This document shows, in pieces, positions 49,215 through 57,273 of a DNA stretch of 64,000 bases. The stretch covers positions 124,001-188,000 of the forward strand of contig NZ_FOQH01000011.1 in NCBI RefSeq assembly GCF_900113695.1, in the 5' to 3' direction. The notes under the pieces are model-generated. The model saw only the letters and a list, made by a program, of their open reading frames with translations. It was not told the DNA's origin and searched no databases. Origin of the DNA: Albimonas pacifica (GTDB lineage: Bacteria; Pseudomonadota; Alphaproteobacteria; Rhodobacterales; Rhodobacteraceae). How positions within the stretch are numbered: position 1 is the first letter of the stretch; each line of letters opens with the position of its first letter. The translations under genes and the position numbers were made by a program.

Positions 49215-49512
49215 TTCCCCTCGGAAAGGCGACCCCGGTCGGGGCGCGGATCTGGTCGTCGTCCGCAAGCGGACGCGCTAGGACGGAACCCGCGCGCGGT
49301 CGCGCACGGGCGGACCCGGACGCGGCATGCGGCCGGGACGGCCCGCCGACGACGGCGGGGCCGGGCCAGCGGTCCTTACCAGCGAAGAAACGATCGATCT
49401 TCGCGGATTGAAGAAGTTTAGGTTTCGGAAACGTGACGGTTCTGCGACGGTTCTGCGGTGACGCAACGGCCGCAATGCGGCCTCCCACATCGTGATATTC
49501 ATCCCCGTCGCA
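49215..49512. other. Upstream region of the RTX nuclease gene
   Basis: No gene seen. An AT-richer stretch (49380-49450) contains the inverted repeat GCGAAGA/TCTTCGC (49382-49404), the palindrome GTTTCGGAAAC, and the tandem pair GACGGTTCTGC (49435-49445 and 49446-49456). GGCCGC/GCGGCC forms a hairpin at 49468-49482. These are candidate regulatory sites for the nuclease gene. Confidence 0.5.
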
Positions 49513-49557
49513 GGATCGCTTCTTGGGCGATCCCCGCGCCGGTCCGCAGGGGACCGG
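49513..49557 (-). terminator. Two hairpins after the dprE2-like gene
   Basis: CCGGTCC/GGACCGG (49539-49557) starts five bases beyond the stop, followed by GGATCGC/GCGATCC (49513-49533) with a seven-base loop. Together they close the four-gene operon. Confidence 0.6.
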
Positions 49558-49562
49558 CCTCG

Positions 49563-50312
49563 TCAGAACCTGGTCTTGAGGAACACCGCCTCGGGCAGGT
49601 TTCGGATCACGCTCATCAGCAGCGCCCATTTCCAGTGGATCACGTGATGGCGGCGTTTCTCGACGCCCTCCACGATCAGCTTCGCCTGCTGCTCGGCCGA
49701 GATCACCAGCGGCCCGGGCAGGTCCATCCCCTCGGTCATCGCGGTCGCCACGAACCCCGGGCGCACCAGCGTCACCAGCAGGTCGGTCGCCGCATAGCGC
49801 TGGCGCAGGCCCGAGAGCATGGTCGCGAAGCCCGCCTTGGCCGCCCCGTACCAGTAGTTGCGCGCCCGCCCCCGGTCGCCTGCGACCGAGCCGATGCCCA
49901 CCACCGCCGTCTTGCCCGGCAGCCGCGACAGCCGCGCGGCCGCGGCCTCGAGCATCGCCGCCGGCCCGGTGAAGTTGGTCGCCACGATCCGGGCGATGGC
50001 CTCCGCGTCGTCCTGCGTCTCCTCCTGGTCGCCCAGCAGGCCGACGGCGCAGAGCACGATCCCCGGCATCTCGGGCAGGCCGTCGAGGAAGGCGCCCGCC
50101 GCGGCGAGGTCGGTCGCGTCCCAGGCGTGGGTGGTGACCGGCACGCCGTGGCGGGCGGCGATGTCGGCGGCGTCGCGCGCCAGCGCCTCGGGCCTGCGGC
50201 CGGCGAGCTGGATCGGGCGGCCCTTCGCAGCCAGCAGCCGCGCCGTCTCGCGCCCGATGTCGGAGCCCGCGCCGAGGATCAGGGCGGGGCGAAGGTCGGG
50301 GGCGTCGGTCAA
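49563..50312 (-). CDS. SDR reductase, DprE2-like (polyprenyl-phospho-2-keto-arabinose reductase)
   Basis: A 249-residue short-chain reductase. The cofactor motif ILGAGSDIGRETARLLA is at residues about 10-26; the catalytic region is GIGSVAGDRGRARNYWYGAAKAG with YxxxK. In mycobacteria DprE2 reduces the 2-keto intermediate made by DprE1 to decaprenyl-phosphoryl-arabinose. Immediate coupling to a DprE1-like oxidase supports the same step here. The start is TTG at 50312-50310, overlapping the stop of the oxidase as TTGA, with GGAG upstream. The ending HWKWALLMSVIRNLPEAVFLK is family-like. Confidence 0.82.
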   Translation of the reverse strand: MTDAPDLRPALILGAGSDIGRETARLLAAKGRPIQLAGRRPEALARDAADIAARHGVPVTTHAWDATDLAAAGAFLDGLPEMPGIVLCAVGLLGDQEETQDDAEAIARIVATNFTGPAAMLEAAAARLSRLPGKTAVVGIGSVAGDRGRARNYWYGAAKAGFATMLSGLRQRYAATDLLVTLVRPGFVATAMTEGMDLPGPLVISAEQQAKLIVEGVEKRRHHVIHWKWALLMSVIRNLPEAVFLKTRF

Positions 50313-51751
50313 AGCTCGAGTCTCCGGGCGAGGGCGGTGGCGAAGGCGCGCGCCCGGGCGGGCGAGGCGCGGAAGGCGGGGGCGCGCGGCTCGGTCGCGG
50401 CGAACTCGGCGGCCGTCATCCGCGCGTCCTTGGCGAGATAGATGCGCCCGCCATGCTCGGCGGTCAGGCGGTGCAGGCGCTCGATCACGAAGAAGGCGCG
50501 GGGGGTGGCGGGAAAGTCCAGCGCCAGCGTCCAGCCGCGCCGGGGGAAGGAGAGGCTCGCGCCCTCCCGCCCCTCGCCCAGCGCCTTCAGGACGGCGAGG
50601 AAGCTGCCCTGCCCGGCCTGCGAGGTCAGGCGCAGCATGGCGCGCAGCCCCTCGCGCGCGGTCTCGGGCGGCAGCGCGCACTGGAACTGCACGAAGCCGC
50701 GCCGGCCGTAGATGCGGTTCCAGCCCAGCACGGCGTCGAGCGGGTGGAAGCACGTCCCCCAGTCGACCAGCGCCGGCCCCCGCCGCTCGGCCGGGCCGCC
50801 CCCCGCCCAGTAAAGCGCGTTGAAGGCGCGCATGGTCAGCAGGTTCAGCGCGAACCCCGGCACCAGGTCGGGCGGCGGGCCCAGCCGCTTCTCCTGCGCC
50901 TTCAGCGCCCAGCGGTCGAGCTTCTGCGCGGCGGCAAGCTCGTCGTAGGCCGCATCCTCGGCCCGGTAGAGGATCGCCCGGCCCAGGCGCGTCCCCCGCG
51001 CCAGACAGTCGATCCAGGCCGAGGCGTGGGTCCAGCCCTGCGAGGCCTCGATCAGGTCCATGGCGGCGTCGAGGTTGCCGGCCCGGATCGTCTCCTGGCG
51101 CAGCCAGCCGCTCTCGACGCGGCGCAGGCGGATCGCGGCGCGCACGATCAGCCCGGTCAGGCCCATGCCGCCGCAGGTCTCGGCGAAGCCGGGATCGCCG
51201 GGCGCGAGGCGGCGCAGCGCGCCGCTCTCGTCCATCAGCTCCAGCCAGGCGACATGGTCGCCGAAGGCGCCGCCGCCGGGCGCGTGGTGGTTCTTGCCGT
51301 GCACGTCCGCGGCGATGGCGCCGCCGAGGCTGACGAAGCGCGTGCCGGGGACCACCGCCGGGAACCAGCCCCGCGGCAGCAGGGCGGTCGCGATCTCGCC
51401 CAGCGAGACGCCGGCCTCGGCGACCAGCACCCCGGTCTCCGGGTCGAAGGCGTGGAAGCGGTCGAGCCGCCGGGTCTCCACCGCCAGCCCCGGGCCGGCG
51501 GCGGGCGGCAGGGCCGCGTCGCCGTAGGCGCGCCCCAGGCCGCGGGGCGCGATGCCCTCGCCCTGGGCGCGCAGCGCGGCGGCCGCGGCGGCGAGGTCGG
51601 CGGGCGCCGCGCGATGGGCGGGCAGCGTCGGGAACCGCCCCCAGCCCGCAAGCGGCGCGGCCGGCGGCGGCCCGTCGGCGCGCAGGGGGGCGGGCTGCGG
51701 CGCGGGCGCGTCCGCGGGCCCGGCCGGGCGGAACGCGGGGCGCGGGCTCAT
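50309..51751 (-). CDS. FAD-binding oxidoreductase, DprE1-like (polyprenyl-phospho-ribose 2-oxidase)
   Basis: A 480-residue flavoprotein of the PCMH/vanillyl-alcohol-oxidase type. The FAD domain has RGLGRAYGDAAL and the segment SLGGAIAADVHGKNHHAPGG (residues about 141-160) that is characteristic of DprE1-like oxidases; the substrate domain includes WNRIYGRRGFVQFQCALP. DprE1 oxidises the 2-OH of polyprenyl-phospho-ribose. The first 35 residues are Pro/Ala-rich and not conserved. Start ATG overlaps the gtrA stop (ATGA), and its own stop overlaps the dprE2-like start. Whether the Cys in QFQCALP matches the drug-target Cys of mycobacterial DprE1 needs an alignment. Confidence 0.85.
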   Translation of the reverse strand: MSPRPAFRPAGPADAPAPQPAPLRADGPPPAAPLAGWGRFPTLPAHRAAPADLAAAAAALRAQGEGIAPRGLGRAYGDAALPPAAGPGLAVETRRLDRFHAFDPETGVLVAEAGVSLGEIATALLPRGWFPAVVPGTRFVSLGGAIAADVHGKNHHAPGGGAFGDHVAWLELMDESGALRRLAPGDPGFAETCGGMGLTGLIVRAAIRLRRVESGWLRQETIRAGNLDAAMDLIEASQGWTHASAWIDCLARGTRLGRAILYRAEDAAYDELAAAQKLDRWALKAQEKRLGPPPDLVPGFALNLLTMRAFNALYWAGGGPAERRGPALVDWGTCFHPLDAVLGWNRIYGRRGFVQFQCALPPETAREGLRAMLRLTSQAGQGSFLAVLKALGEGREGASLSFPRRGWTLALDFPATPRAFFVIERLHRLTAEHGGRIYLAKDARMTAAEFAATEPRAPAFRASPARARAFATALARRLEL

Positions 51752-52401
51752 CCCCGCTCCGTCCGCTCGTCGCGGTCGAAGACGAAGCGGCGGTCGAACT
51801 GGTATTTCGCCACGTAGCCGACCATCAGCCCCAGCACCGCCCCCGTCTCGCGCGCCGCATTGCTGCGCCAGACCCACCAGGCCGCCGCCTCCGAGCCCCA
51901 GAAGATCGCCGTCGTCGCCACCCCCATCAGGGTGTAGAGCGCGAAGCGCCGCGCATGGGCCCGCGCCCCGGTCGAGCGGTCGAAGAAGATCCAGCGCTTG
52001 TCGAGCAGGTACTTCACCACCAGCCCCACCGCGGTGCCGAAACCGATGGCGAGCGTCAGGGCCAGCGGCCCGTGCCACTCCGCCCGCCAGCCGAGCTGGC
52101 CCGAGGAGACCACCCCCAGCAGGTCGTCCAGCACCCAGTCCAGCAGGTCCGGCGCCCAGCCGAAGGCCACCGTCTCCTCCTGCCGCAGGGCCGCGAGCAC
52201 CAGCCGCTGGGCGGCGAGGTTGCACACCGTCGCGATCACCGCGAAGCCGATGTAGCGCAGGGCGATCTCGACCGCCGTCAGCCGCCGCCCGCGGCGCAGT
52301 CCGCCGGGACCGTAGGCCGGATAGCCCGTCGGCCCCGGATCGCCCTGCCGGGAATGACGCTCGTGCTCGTCGATCCGCTTCACGCGCCCGTCCGCCTCCA
52401 T
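51748..52401 (-). CDS. GtrA family membrane protein
   Basis: A 217-residue protein with four hydrophobic helices (residues about 45-65, 105-135, 150-170, 178-195) of the GtrA family, which is implicated in moving polyprenyl-linked sugars or in assisting the enzymes that use them. Family features: RYIGFAVIATVCNLAAQRL, KYLLDKRWIFF and KYQFDRRFVF. In Mycobacterium tuberculosis a GtrA protein (Rv3789) lies directly before dprE1 and dprE2, the same order as here. The first 40 residues are charged and cytoplasmic. It starts five bases after the UbiA gene. Confidence 0.85.
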   Translation of the reverse strand: MEADGRVKRIDEHERHSRQGDPGPTGYPAYGPGGLRRGRRLTAVEIALRYIGFAVIATVCNLAAQRLVLAALRQEETVAFGWAPDLLDWVLDDLLGVVSSGQLGWRAEWHGPLALTLAIGFGTAVGLVVKYLLDKRWIFFDRSTGARAHARRFALYTLMGVATTAIFWGSEAAAWWVWRSNAARETGAVLGLMVGYVAKYQFDRRFVFDRDERTERG

Positions 52402-52405
52402 GCGC

Positions 52406-54049
52406 CTACAGGACCGTCGCCAGGACGCCGAGCACCAGGATCCCCGCCCCGCAGGCGAGGGAAACCCCGTCCTTGACCGCGAACAGCACCGGGTCGTCGT
52501 CCATGCCGCCGCGGTGGGCGATCATCACCATGCGCGAGATCCAGTAGAGCAGGACCGGCGGCGCCCCCCACAGGATCAGGGGGGACTCATATAGACGCTG
52601 CACCGCCGGGGAGTAGATGTAGAGCGCGAGCACCAGCACCGCCGTGTAGCCCGCCGCGATCGCCATCATCGTCACCACGTTGAGGTCCTCGGCCCGGTAG
52701 GCGCGCCCCGAGGTCTCGGACTTGCCCGCCGCCGCCAGGTCGACCAGCTCGGTCTGCCGCTTCATCGCCGCCAGCGACAGGAACAGGAAGGTCGAGAGCG
52801 CCAGCATCCACGGCGAGGGCGGCAGGTCCACCGCCATCGAGCCGGCGATGACCCGCAGCGTGTAGAGCCCCGCCAGCAGGCAGATGTCGATCACCAGCTC
52901 CCGCTTCAGCGCCAGCGAATAGAGCAGCGTCGCGCCGAAATAGACGCTCAGCACCCCCACCGTCATCGCGTTGACGGTGGCGGCGAGCGCGAAGCCCGCC
53001 GCGAACAGCCCCCCCGCCATCGCCAGCCCGTGCATCGCCGGGACCATGCCCGAGGCGAAGGGCCGGTTGCGTTTGCGCGGGTGGGCGCGGTCGGCGTCGA
53101 GGTCGAGCAGGTCGTTGATGCAGTAGACCGCCGAGGCGACCAGCGAGAAGGCCGCGAAGGTGGTGACGGCCGCCAGGATCTCGGGACCCGCCTCGCGGTG
53201 GGTGGCCAGCAGCGGCAGGAACACCAGCAGGTTCTTGAGCCACTGGTGCGGGCGCAGCGCGCGCAGGTAGGCCCGCGCCCGGGCGCGGCCGCGGGCGGGG
53301 GGATCGAGGATCACCGGCGCGGGCGCCCCCGCCCCGGCCGCCTGGGCGGCCGCGAGGCGCGCGACCTTCGGGGCCGCGCCCACGGCGAAGGCGCGCCGCG
53401 CCCCCGCCCAGACCGGCAGGTCGCGCAGGTGGTCGCCGGCGTAGTCGTAGCCGCCCCGGCCGAAGCGCGCCTCAAGGAACTCGGCCTTGCGGTCGCCGCC
53501 CAGGTTCAGGCCGGGGCGCGAGCCGTGGGCGGAGTCGAACAGGCCCAGGTGCGCGGCCACCGCGTCGGCGATGCGCTGGTCGGCGGCGGTGACGAGATGC
53601 ACCTCGCGCCCCGCGGCGCGGGCGGCGCGGATCAGCGCCAGCACCTCCTCGCGCCAGGGCAGGCAGGCGACGTCGAGCTGCACCCGGTCGGCGATCGCCG
53701 CCTTCACCGCCGCCTTGCCGCCCGGCGCCGCGCGGGCGACGGCGACGAAGTCGGGCAGGCCGAAGGCCAGCAGGCCGATGGCGCTTTCGTGCAGCGTGTC
53801 GACCCGGGTCAGGGTGCCGTCGAGGTCGACGACCAGCGGCGGCTCGGGCGCGTCGTCCGCGGCCTCCGCGGGATCCGTCGCGCGGCCCGACCCGGGCGCG
53901 GCGCCCGGCCCGGGCCCGGCCCCGGGGCCCGGCGCGGCCTGCGTGCCCGCGCCCTCGGCGGCGCGGCCGTCGGGGGCCGCGCGGACGTCGAGCGGGGCGG
54001 CCAGGTCCAGGGCCGGCCGACGCGCCGGGTTCCGGTCGTCTGGGGACAT
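52406..54049 (-). CDS. UbiA family prenyltransferase fused to an N-terminal HAD phosphatase (polyprenyl-phosphate phosphoribosyltransferase-like)
   Basis: A 547-residue fusion. After a Pro/Gly-rich start (residues 1-70) comes a HAD domain with VVDLDGTLTRVD (Asp near 75 and 77), LVTAADQRIADAV and GDHLRDLPV, then a UbiA domain from about 265 (RALRPHQWLKNLLVFLPLL) with the NDLLDLDAD motif near 312-320 and HPRKRNRPFASG. The UbiA half can put phosphoribose on polyprenyl phosphate and the HAD half can remove the 5-phosphate, the first two steps before DprE1/DprE2. GGAAGG precedes the ATG at 54049. It heads the four-gene operon. Confidence 0.85.
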   Translation of the reverse strand: MSPDDRNPARRPALDLAAPLDVRAAPDGRAAEGAGTQAAPGPGAGPGPGAAPGSGRATDPAEAADDAPEPPLVVDLDGTLTRVDTLHESAIGLLAFGLPDFVAVARAAPGGKAAVKAAIADRVQLDVACLPWREEVLALIRAARAAGREVHLVTAADQRIADAVAAHLGLFDSAHGSRPGLNLGGDRKAEFLEARFGRGGYDYAGDHLRDLPVWAGARRAFAVGAAPKVARLAAAQAAGAGAPAPVILDPPARGRARARAYLRALRPHQWLKNLLVFLPLLATHREAGPEILAAVTTFAAFSLVASAVYCINDLLDLDADRAHPRKRNRPFASGMVPAMHGLAMAGGLFAAGFALAATVNAMTVGVLSVYFGATLLYSLALKRELVIDICLLAGLYTLRVIAGSMAVDLPPSPWMLALSTFLFLSLAAMKRQTELVDLAAAGKSETSGRAYRAEDLNVVTMMAIAAGYTAVLVLALYIYSPAVQRLYESPLILWGAPPVLLYWISRMVMIAHRGGMDDDPVLFAVKDGVSLACGAGILVLGVLATVL

Positions 54050-54143
54050 GTTCCGCCTTCCCGCATGAACGCGCACGCACCCGGCGCCGCAGCCGGGATC
54101 AACGGCCGCCCGATCCTGCCAAGATGAACCCACCCCTGCAACA

Positions 54144-54173
54144 GGAAGGGCCGCCCCGGGGGGCGGCCCTTCC
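54144..54173 (-). terminator. Strong hairpin after the TRAP binding-protein gene
   Basis: GGAAGGGCCGCCC (54144-54156) pairs perfectly with GGGCGGCCCTTCC (54161-54173) around a four-base loop, 65 bases beyond the dctP stop and before the UbiA operon. Confidence 0.8.
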
Positions 54174-54237
54174 GCATGGTCGTCCTGTCGGGCCGCGTCC
54201 GCGGCGCCCGGATCGCGCCGGGCGCCGCGGCGTCGGC

Positions 54238-55359
54238 TCACGCGCCGTAGTCGGCGGGCAGCTTGTCGTAGATCTCCGACTGCAGCTTCGCCTGGATGCC
54301 CTCGACGTCGTCCTCGCCGACCTCCTCGACGATGGCGGCCCACTTGTCGATCAGGCCCTTGAGGACCTTCACCTTCTCGGCGGCGTCGGCGATGCCGTGC
54401 TGCTCGACCGCGGTCTGGATGATCGCGTCCACGTCGGCGGCCACGAACTCGTCCTTGGTGGCGCGCATCTCGTCGGAGGGCTCGATGATCTCGACGCCAT
54501 GCTCCTTGGCCTCGGCCAGCACTTCCTCATCCGAGGTCGTGTAGAACACGGTCGCGCCCAGGCTCGCCTTGCCGGCCTCGGCCAGCAGCATCTTGCGCTG
54601 CTCGGGCGAGAACTCGGCCCAGCGGTCGGCGTTCCAGGTCATCATCGACAGCGAGTGGTAGGTGCCGAGGTTCAGGAGCGTGTTGTACTTGGCCGTGTCC
54701 CACAGCGAGTAGGAGCGCAGCGCGCCCGGCGCCTGGATGGCGATGTCGAGCGCGCCCTTGTCGAGCCCCTCGAACATCTCCGACGAGGGCACGTTCACCT
54801 CGATGCCGCCCACCGACTGCGCCCAGCGCGACCACAGCGAGCCGGGCACGCGCATCTTCTTGCCGGCCAGATCGGCGGTCGAGCGGATCGGCTCCTTGGA
54901 GATGATCGTGTAGGGCGAGGTCGAGTAGGTGCCCGTGTAGATCAGGTTCTGCGCCTCGTACTCGGCCAGGCAGTCCGGGCAGTGCAGCAGGTTGAACTCG
55001 GTCGCCATCGCCATGGCGACGATGTTGTTGGGCGTCGACAGGCCCATGTCCGCGACGAGCTGGGCGTTGGGGAACTCGGCGGGGAAGTAGGTCATCGCCA
55101 GCATGCCCACGTCGGCGATGCCGTCGCCGATGCCGGCCATGGCGGGCTTGGCGCCCAGCAGCGCGCCGCCCTGGAAGTACTTCACCTCGAAGTCGCCCGA
55201 GGCCTCGACCGCCTCGATGAACGGGTCGTAGCCGCCGACCGAGACCGGGTGCTTGGGGCCCACCCAGAGGGTGGCGGTGATGCGCTCGGCGGCGAGCGCG
55301 GGGGCGGCGACCAGGGTCGCGACGGCTGCGGCCGTCGCCCACTTGGCGAACGTCTTCAT
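54238..55359 (-). CDS. dctP: TRAP transporter substrate-binding protein, DctP family
   Basis: A 373-residue periplasmic receptor with a signal peptide (KTFAKWATAAAVATLVAAPALA, cut near residue 24). The DctP fold is shown by GDGIADVGMLAMTYFPAEFPNA, the ISKEPIRSTADLAGKKMRVPG block with the conserved Arg that pairs with a carboxylate, and GALDIAIQAPGALRSYSLWD. Substrates are typically organic acids. GAGGAGGAA precedes the ATG. It lies 4.8 kb from dctQM and on the other strand, yet is the only receptor near them. Two cysteines in HCPDCLA near residue 130 are unusual. Confidence 0.9.
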   Translation of the reverse strand: MKTFAKWATAAAVATLVAAPALAAERITATLWVGPKHPVSVGGYDPFIEAVEASGDFEVKYFQGGALLGAKPAMAGIGDGIADVGMLAMTYFPAEFPNAQLVADMGLSTPNNIVAMAMATEFNLLHCPDCLAEYEAQNLIYTGTYSTSPYTIISKEPIRSTADLAGKKMRVPGSLWSRWAQSVGGIEVNVPSSEMFEGLDKGALDIAIQAPGALRSYSLWDTAKYNTLLNLGTYHSLSMMTWNADRWAEFSPEQRKMLLAEAGKASLGATVFYTTSDEEVLAEAKEHGVEIIEPSDEMRATKDEFVAADVDAIIQTAVEQHGIADAAEKVKVLKGLIDKWAAIVEEVGEDDVEGIQAKLQSEIYDKLPADYGA

Positions 55360-55706
55360 GGCGGTTCCTCCTCCTGTCATCTTCCGTGCGGGGCAGCGCT
55401 CCCCGGCCTTCCGCACGGTCGGGCGGCACGATGAACCGATCCGGCGGCCCGTGTCCATGGGTTTCGCACTGCGGTCCGGAGGGGCCGCAAAGCGACGTTC
55501 GCGGAAGGCTCCCGGCGCGCCGCGGCCCGGGTCGGGAAACGGCCGCGCGGCGCGGCTGACGCAGGGGCATTCATTCGACCTGCCGACCGGCAGGCTTGAA
55601 AAACCCCGCCCCCGGGCGCAGGAAGAAGGGCCGGCGCCCGGGCCTCCCCGTCCTTGCGCCGGCGCCGCCGCGCCCCCGGGCGCCGCGCGGCCGCTCGCGC
55701 CGCCCC
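55360..55706. other. Divergent intergenic region
   Basis: About 350 bases between dctP and the membrane-protein gene. It includes the hairpin CCTGCC/GGCAGG around GACC (55579-55594). No gene or clear promoter seen. A TTG at 55596 opens the downstream frame but abuts this hairpin and has no usable ribosome site. Confidence 0.5.
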
Positions 55707-57245
55707 ATGCCAGCCGCAGGGATCCTCTTGCCCGCTCCTTCCGCGCCTTCGCCCGCCTCCGCAGCCGCCCCCGGGGCGCCCGAGATCCCCTCCGCCGGCC
55801 CCGCGGCGGAGCGGCCGCGGGGCCGGGCGCTGAGCGCGGCGATCGCGGCGCTGCTGACGCTGACCGCGGTCTCGGCCCTCTTCGAATCCTTCTCCGGCCT
55901 GCATGACGCGAGCGTGGTCTCCGTCGCCGCGCTGCTGGGGGCCTCGGTCGTGGGCCTGCCGCGGATGGGCGCGCGGGAGCGGCTGCTGCTGACGGTCTCG
56001 CTCGCGGTCGGGGCCTGGGTGGCGCTGACCGTGCCCGACGCCGGCGGCGCGATCTACGAGGCGCTGGACCGCGCCGCCTTCCTCGCCGCCTTCATGCTGC
56101 TGCTGGCGGTGCTGCGCGACGGGGCGCAGAGCTCCGCCGACGTCGAGACCTGCGGGGCCTGGCTGACCCGCCAGCCGCCCGCGCGCCGCTACGGGGCCAT
56201 CGCCACGGGCAGCCACGTGCTGTTCCTGCTGATCAACATCGGCACGCTGAGCCTGCTGGCGCCGCTGATCCGCGCCGGCATCCGCGACAGCCGGGCCGCC
56301 GGCGACGACCCGGAGGTGGTCGCCGCGAAGGAGCGTCGCCAGCACTCCGCCCAGATCCGCGGCTGGGCCTGCGCGATCATCTGGGCGCCGACGACGGTGA
56401 CCCAGGCGGTGCTCGCCGCCATGTTCCCGCAGGCCGACACGCGCATCGTGCTGGCGGGCGGCATCGGCTGGGCGGTGCTGGTCCTGCTGGCGGGCATGGG
56501 CGAGGACCGGCTGCGCTTCCGCGGCCTGTCGCGCCGGATGGCGGCGCGCGGGGCGACGGCCCGCCGCGCGCCCCTGCCCGCCCCGCGCGAGGCGCTGGCG
56601 GGGATCGCGGTGGTCTGCCTGGGCCTGGGGGGCGTGGCGCTGGGCGTCAGCCTCTGGGCCGGGGTGGGCGTGGTCACCGCGCTGATGCTGGGCGCGCCGC
56701 TGCTGACGCTGGTCTGGATCTACTGCCAGGGGCTCTCGAAGGGCCGCTCGGCCCCCGACGCGCTTTACGAAACCGCGCGGCGCGGCCGGCGCATCGTCAC
56801 CCGCACCACGCCCGAGAGCGCGCCCGAGGCCTATACGCTGGCCTTCGCGGGCTTCATCGGGGCGATGGCCGCGACGCTGGTCCCGCCGGGCGTGCTGGGC
56901 GAGACGGCGGCGGCGATCCCGGCCTGGGCGCTGCTGATGATCCCGCCGCTGGTGATGTGCATCGGCGTGCAGTTCGCGCTGACGCCGATGCTCTTCGCGG
57001 TGTTCTTCGGGCAGGCGCTGGCCTCGGCGCCGCTGCCGGTCGATCCTGCGCTGATGGTGCTGTCGCTGGGCGGCGGCTGGTGCCTGGCGATGACCTGCTC
57101 GCCCTTCGGGGCGGGGGCGCTGGTGCTCAGCCGCGCCACGGGCCTGTCGGCGGCGAAGCTCACCTGGGGCTGGAACCTGCCCTACACCGGGCTCGCCGCC
57201 CTGCTGCTGGCCGGCTGGCTGGCCTTGCTGAACGAGCTGGTCTGA
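55707..57245 (+). CDS. Multi-spanning membrane protein, ion-transporter-like, not identified
   Basis: A hydrophobic protein of about 512 residues with some 11-12 helices in two similar-looking halves. Motifs such as IIWAPTTVTQAVLAAMFPQA and MTCSPFGAGALVLSRATGLS sit in re-entrant-like positions and recall the ion-transporter superfamily (ArsB/NhaD/SLC13), but I cannot name the family. The start is uncertain: ATG 55707 lacks a good ribosome site. It lies 28 bases before the cyclase-family gene, followed by an acyl-CoA synthetase and TRAP permeases, so a role in moving an organic acid is plausible. Confidence 0.6.
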   Translation: MPAAGILLPAPSAPSPASAAAPGAPEIPSAGPAAERPRGRALSAAIAALLTLTAVSALFESFSGLHDASVVSVAALLGASVVGLPRMGARERLLLTVSLAVGAWVALTVPDAGGAIYEALDRAAFLAAFMLLLAVLRDGAQSSADVETCGAWLTRQPPARRYGAIATGSHVLFLLINIGTLSLLAPLIRAGIRDSRAAGDDPEVVAAKERRQHSAQIRGWACAIIWAPTTVTQAVLAAMFPQADTRIVLAGGIGWAVLVLLAGMGEDRLRFRGLSRRMAARGATARRAPLPAPREALAGIAVVCLGLGGVALGVSLWAGVGVVTALMLGAPLLTLVWIYCQGLSKGRSAPDALYETARRGRRIVTRTTPESAPEAYTLAFAGFIGAMAATLVPPGVLGETAAAIPAWALLMIPPLVMCIGVQFALTPMLFAVFFGQALASAPLPVDPALMVLSLGGGWCLAMTCSPFGAGALVLSRATGLSAAKLTWGWNLPYTGLAALLLAGWLALLNELV

Positions 57246-57273
57246 AGACCGGCCGACATTGGGAGGAATGACG

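Noticed and set aside
42141-49421. A plus-strand open frame of more than 2,400 codons opposite the RTX nuclease and neighbouring genes
   Set aside because: It is the antisense shadow of real genes in GC-rich DNA; its translation is low-complexity His/Val/Asp/Arg without domains, while the minus strand encodes recognisable families.
55596-55706. TTG start at 55596 for the membrane protein
   Set aside because: It directly follows a hairpin, lacks a usable ribosome site and would add a Pro/Arg-rich stretch with no family character.
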